This document shows, piece after piece, positions 63,085-64,000 of a stretch of DNA of 64,000 nt. The position numbers and the translations under genes are program-made. The first letter of the stretch is position 1. Each line of letters opens with the position of its first letter. Source of the DNA: Neodontobutis hainanensis (taxonomy: Eukaryota; Chordata; Actinopteri; Gobiiformes; Odontobutidae); contig JALDNG010000001.1 in the NCBI GenBank assembly GCA_024349245.1, positions 8,753,001-8,817,000 on the forward strand. The letters run 5' to 3'. The notes beneath the pieces were generated by a model that saw only the letters and a program-made list of their open reading frames with translations, was not told where the DNA came from and searched no databases.

Positions 63085-64000
<916 letters not shown>

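Overview
The window reads as nuclear DNA of a ray-finned (teleost) fish. Genes are split by GT-AG introns, intergenic DNA is AT-rich and full of microsatellites and minisatellites, and the transposon relics are types common in fish: Penelope-like elements with a GIY-YIG domain, a Tc1-like element, L2/Rex-like LINE tails and tRNA-derived SINEs. I saw nothing prokaryotic or viral. The species cannot be told from the sequence.

All recognisable genes lie in the right 40% and are read from the minus strand. In order of transcription they are: (1) tbc1d15, a Rab GTPase-activating protein, with 15 coding exons from 63084 to the stop at 54717; its first coding exons lie beyond the right edge. (2) tph2, neuronal tryptophan hydroxylase, complete in 11 coding exons from 50256 to 41933, predicted 487 aa. 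(3) An intronless-CDS class A G-protein coupled receptor of 317 aa at 39499-38546. TBC1D15 and TPH2 are also neighbours in the human genome, which supports both calls. The three genes have no evident functional link beyond linkage.

The left 38 kb holds no coding gene I can support. It contains three minisatellites (40 bp at 7.2 kb, 59 bp at 12.7 kb, 32/42 bp at 15.6 kb), a diffuse field of degenerate 'TTTAGTCCTGG' motifs at 2.7-6.7 kb, an 0.8 kb CA-repeat block at 31.7 kb, LINE, SINE and Penelope-like relics, an inverted-repeat structure around a TG microsatellite at 14.3 kb, and one possible minus-strand first exon near 29.7-30.0 kb. An unclassified dispersed repeat occurs five times in both orientations.

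No new biological system is evident. The points most worth checking are the degenerate receptor between tph2 and the gene-poor flank, the unclassified dispersed repeat family, the shared motif between the motif field and the 42-bp minisatellite, and the 14.3 kb inverted repeat.
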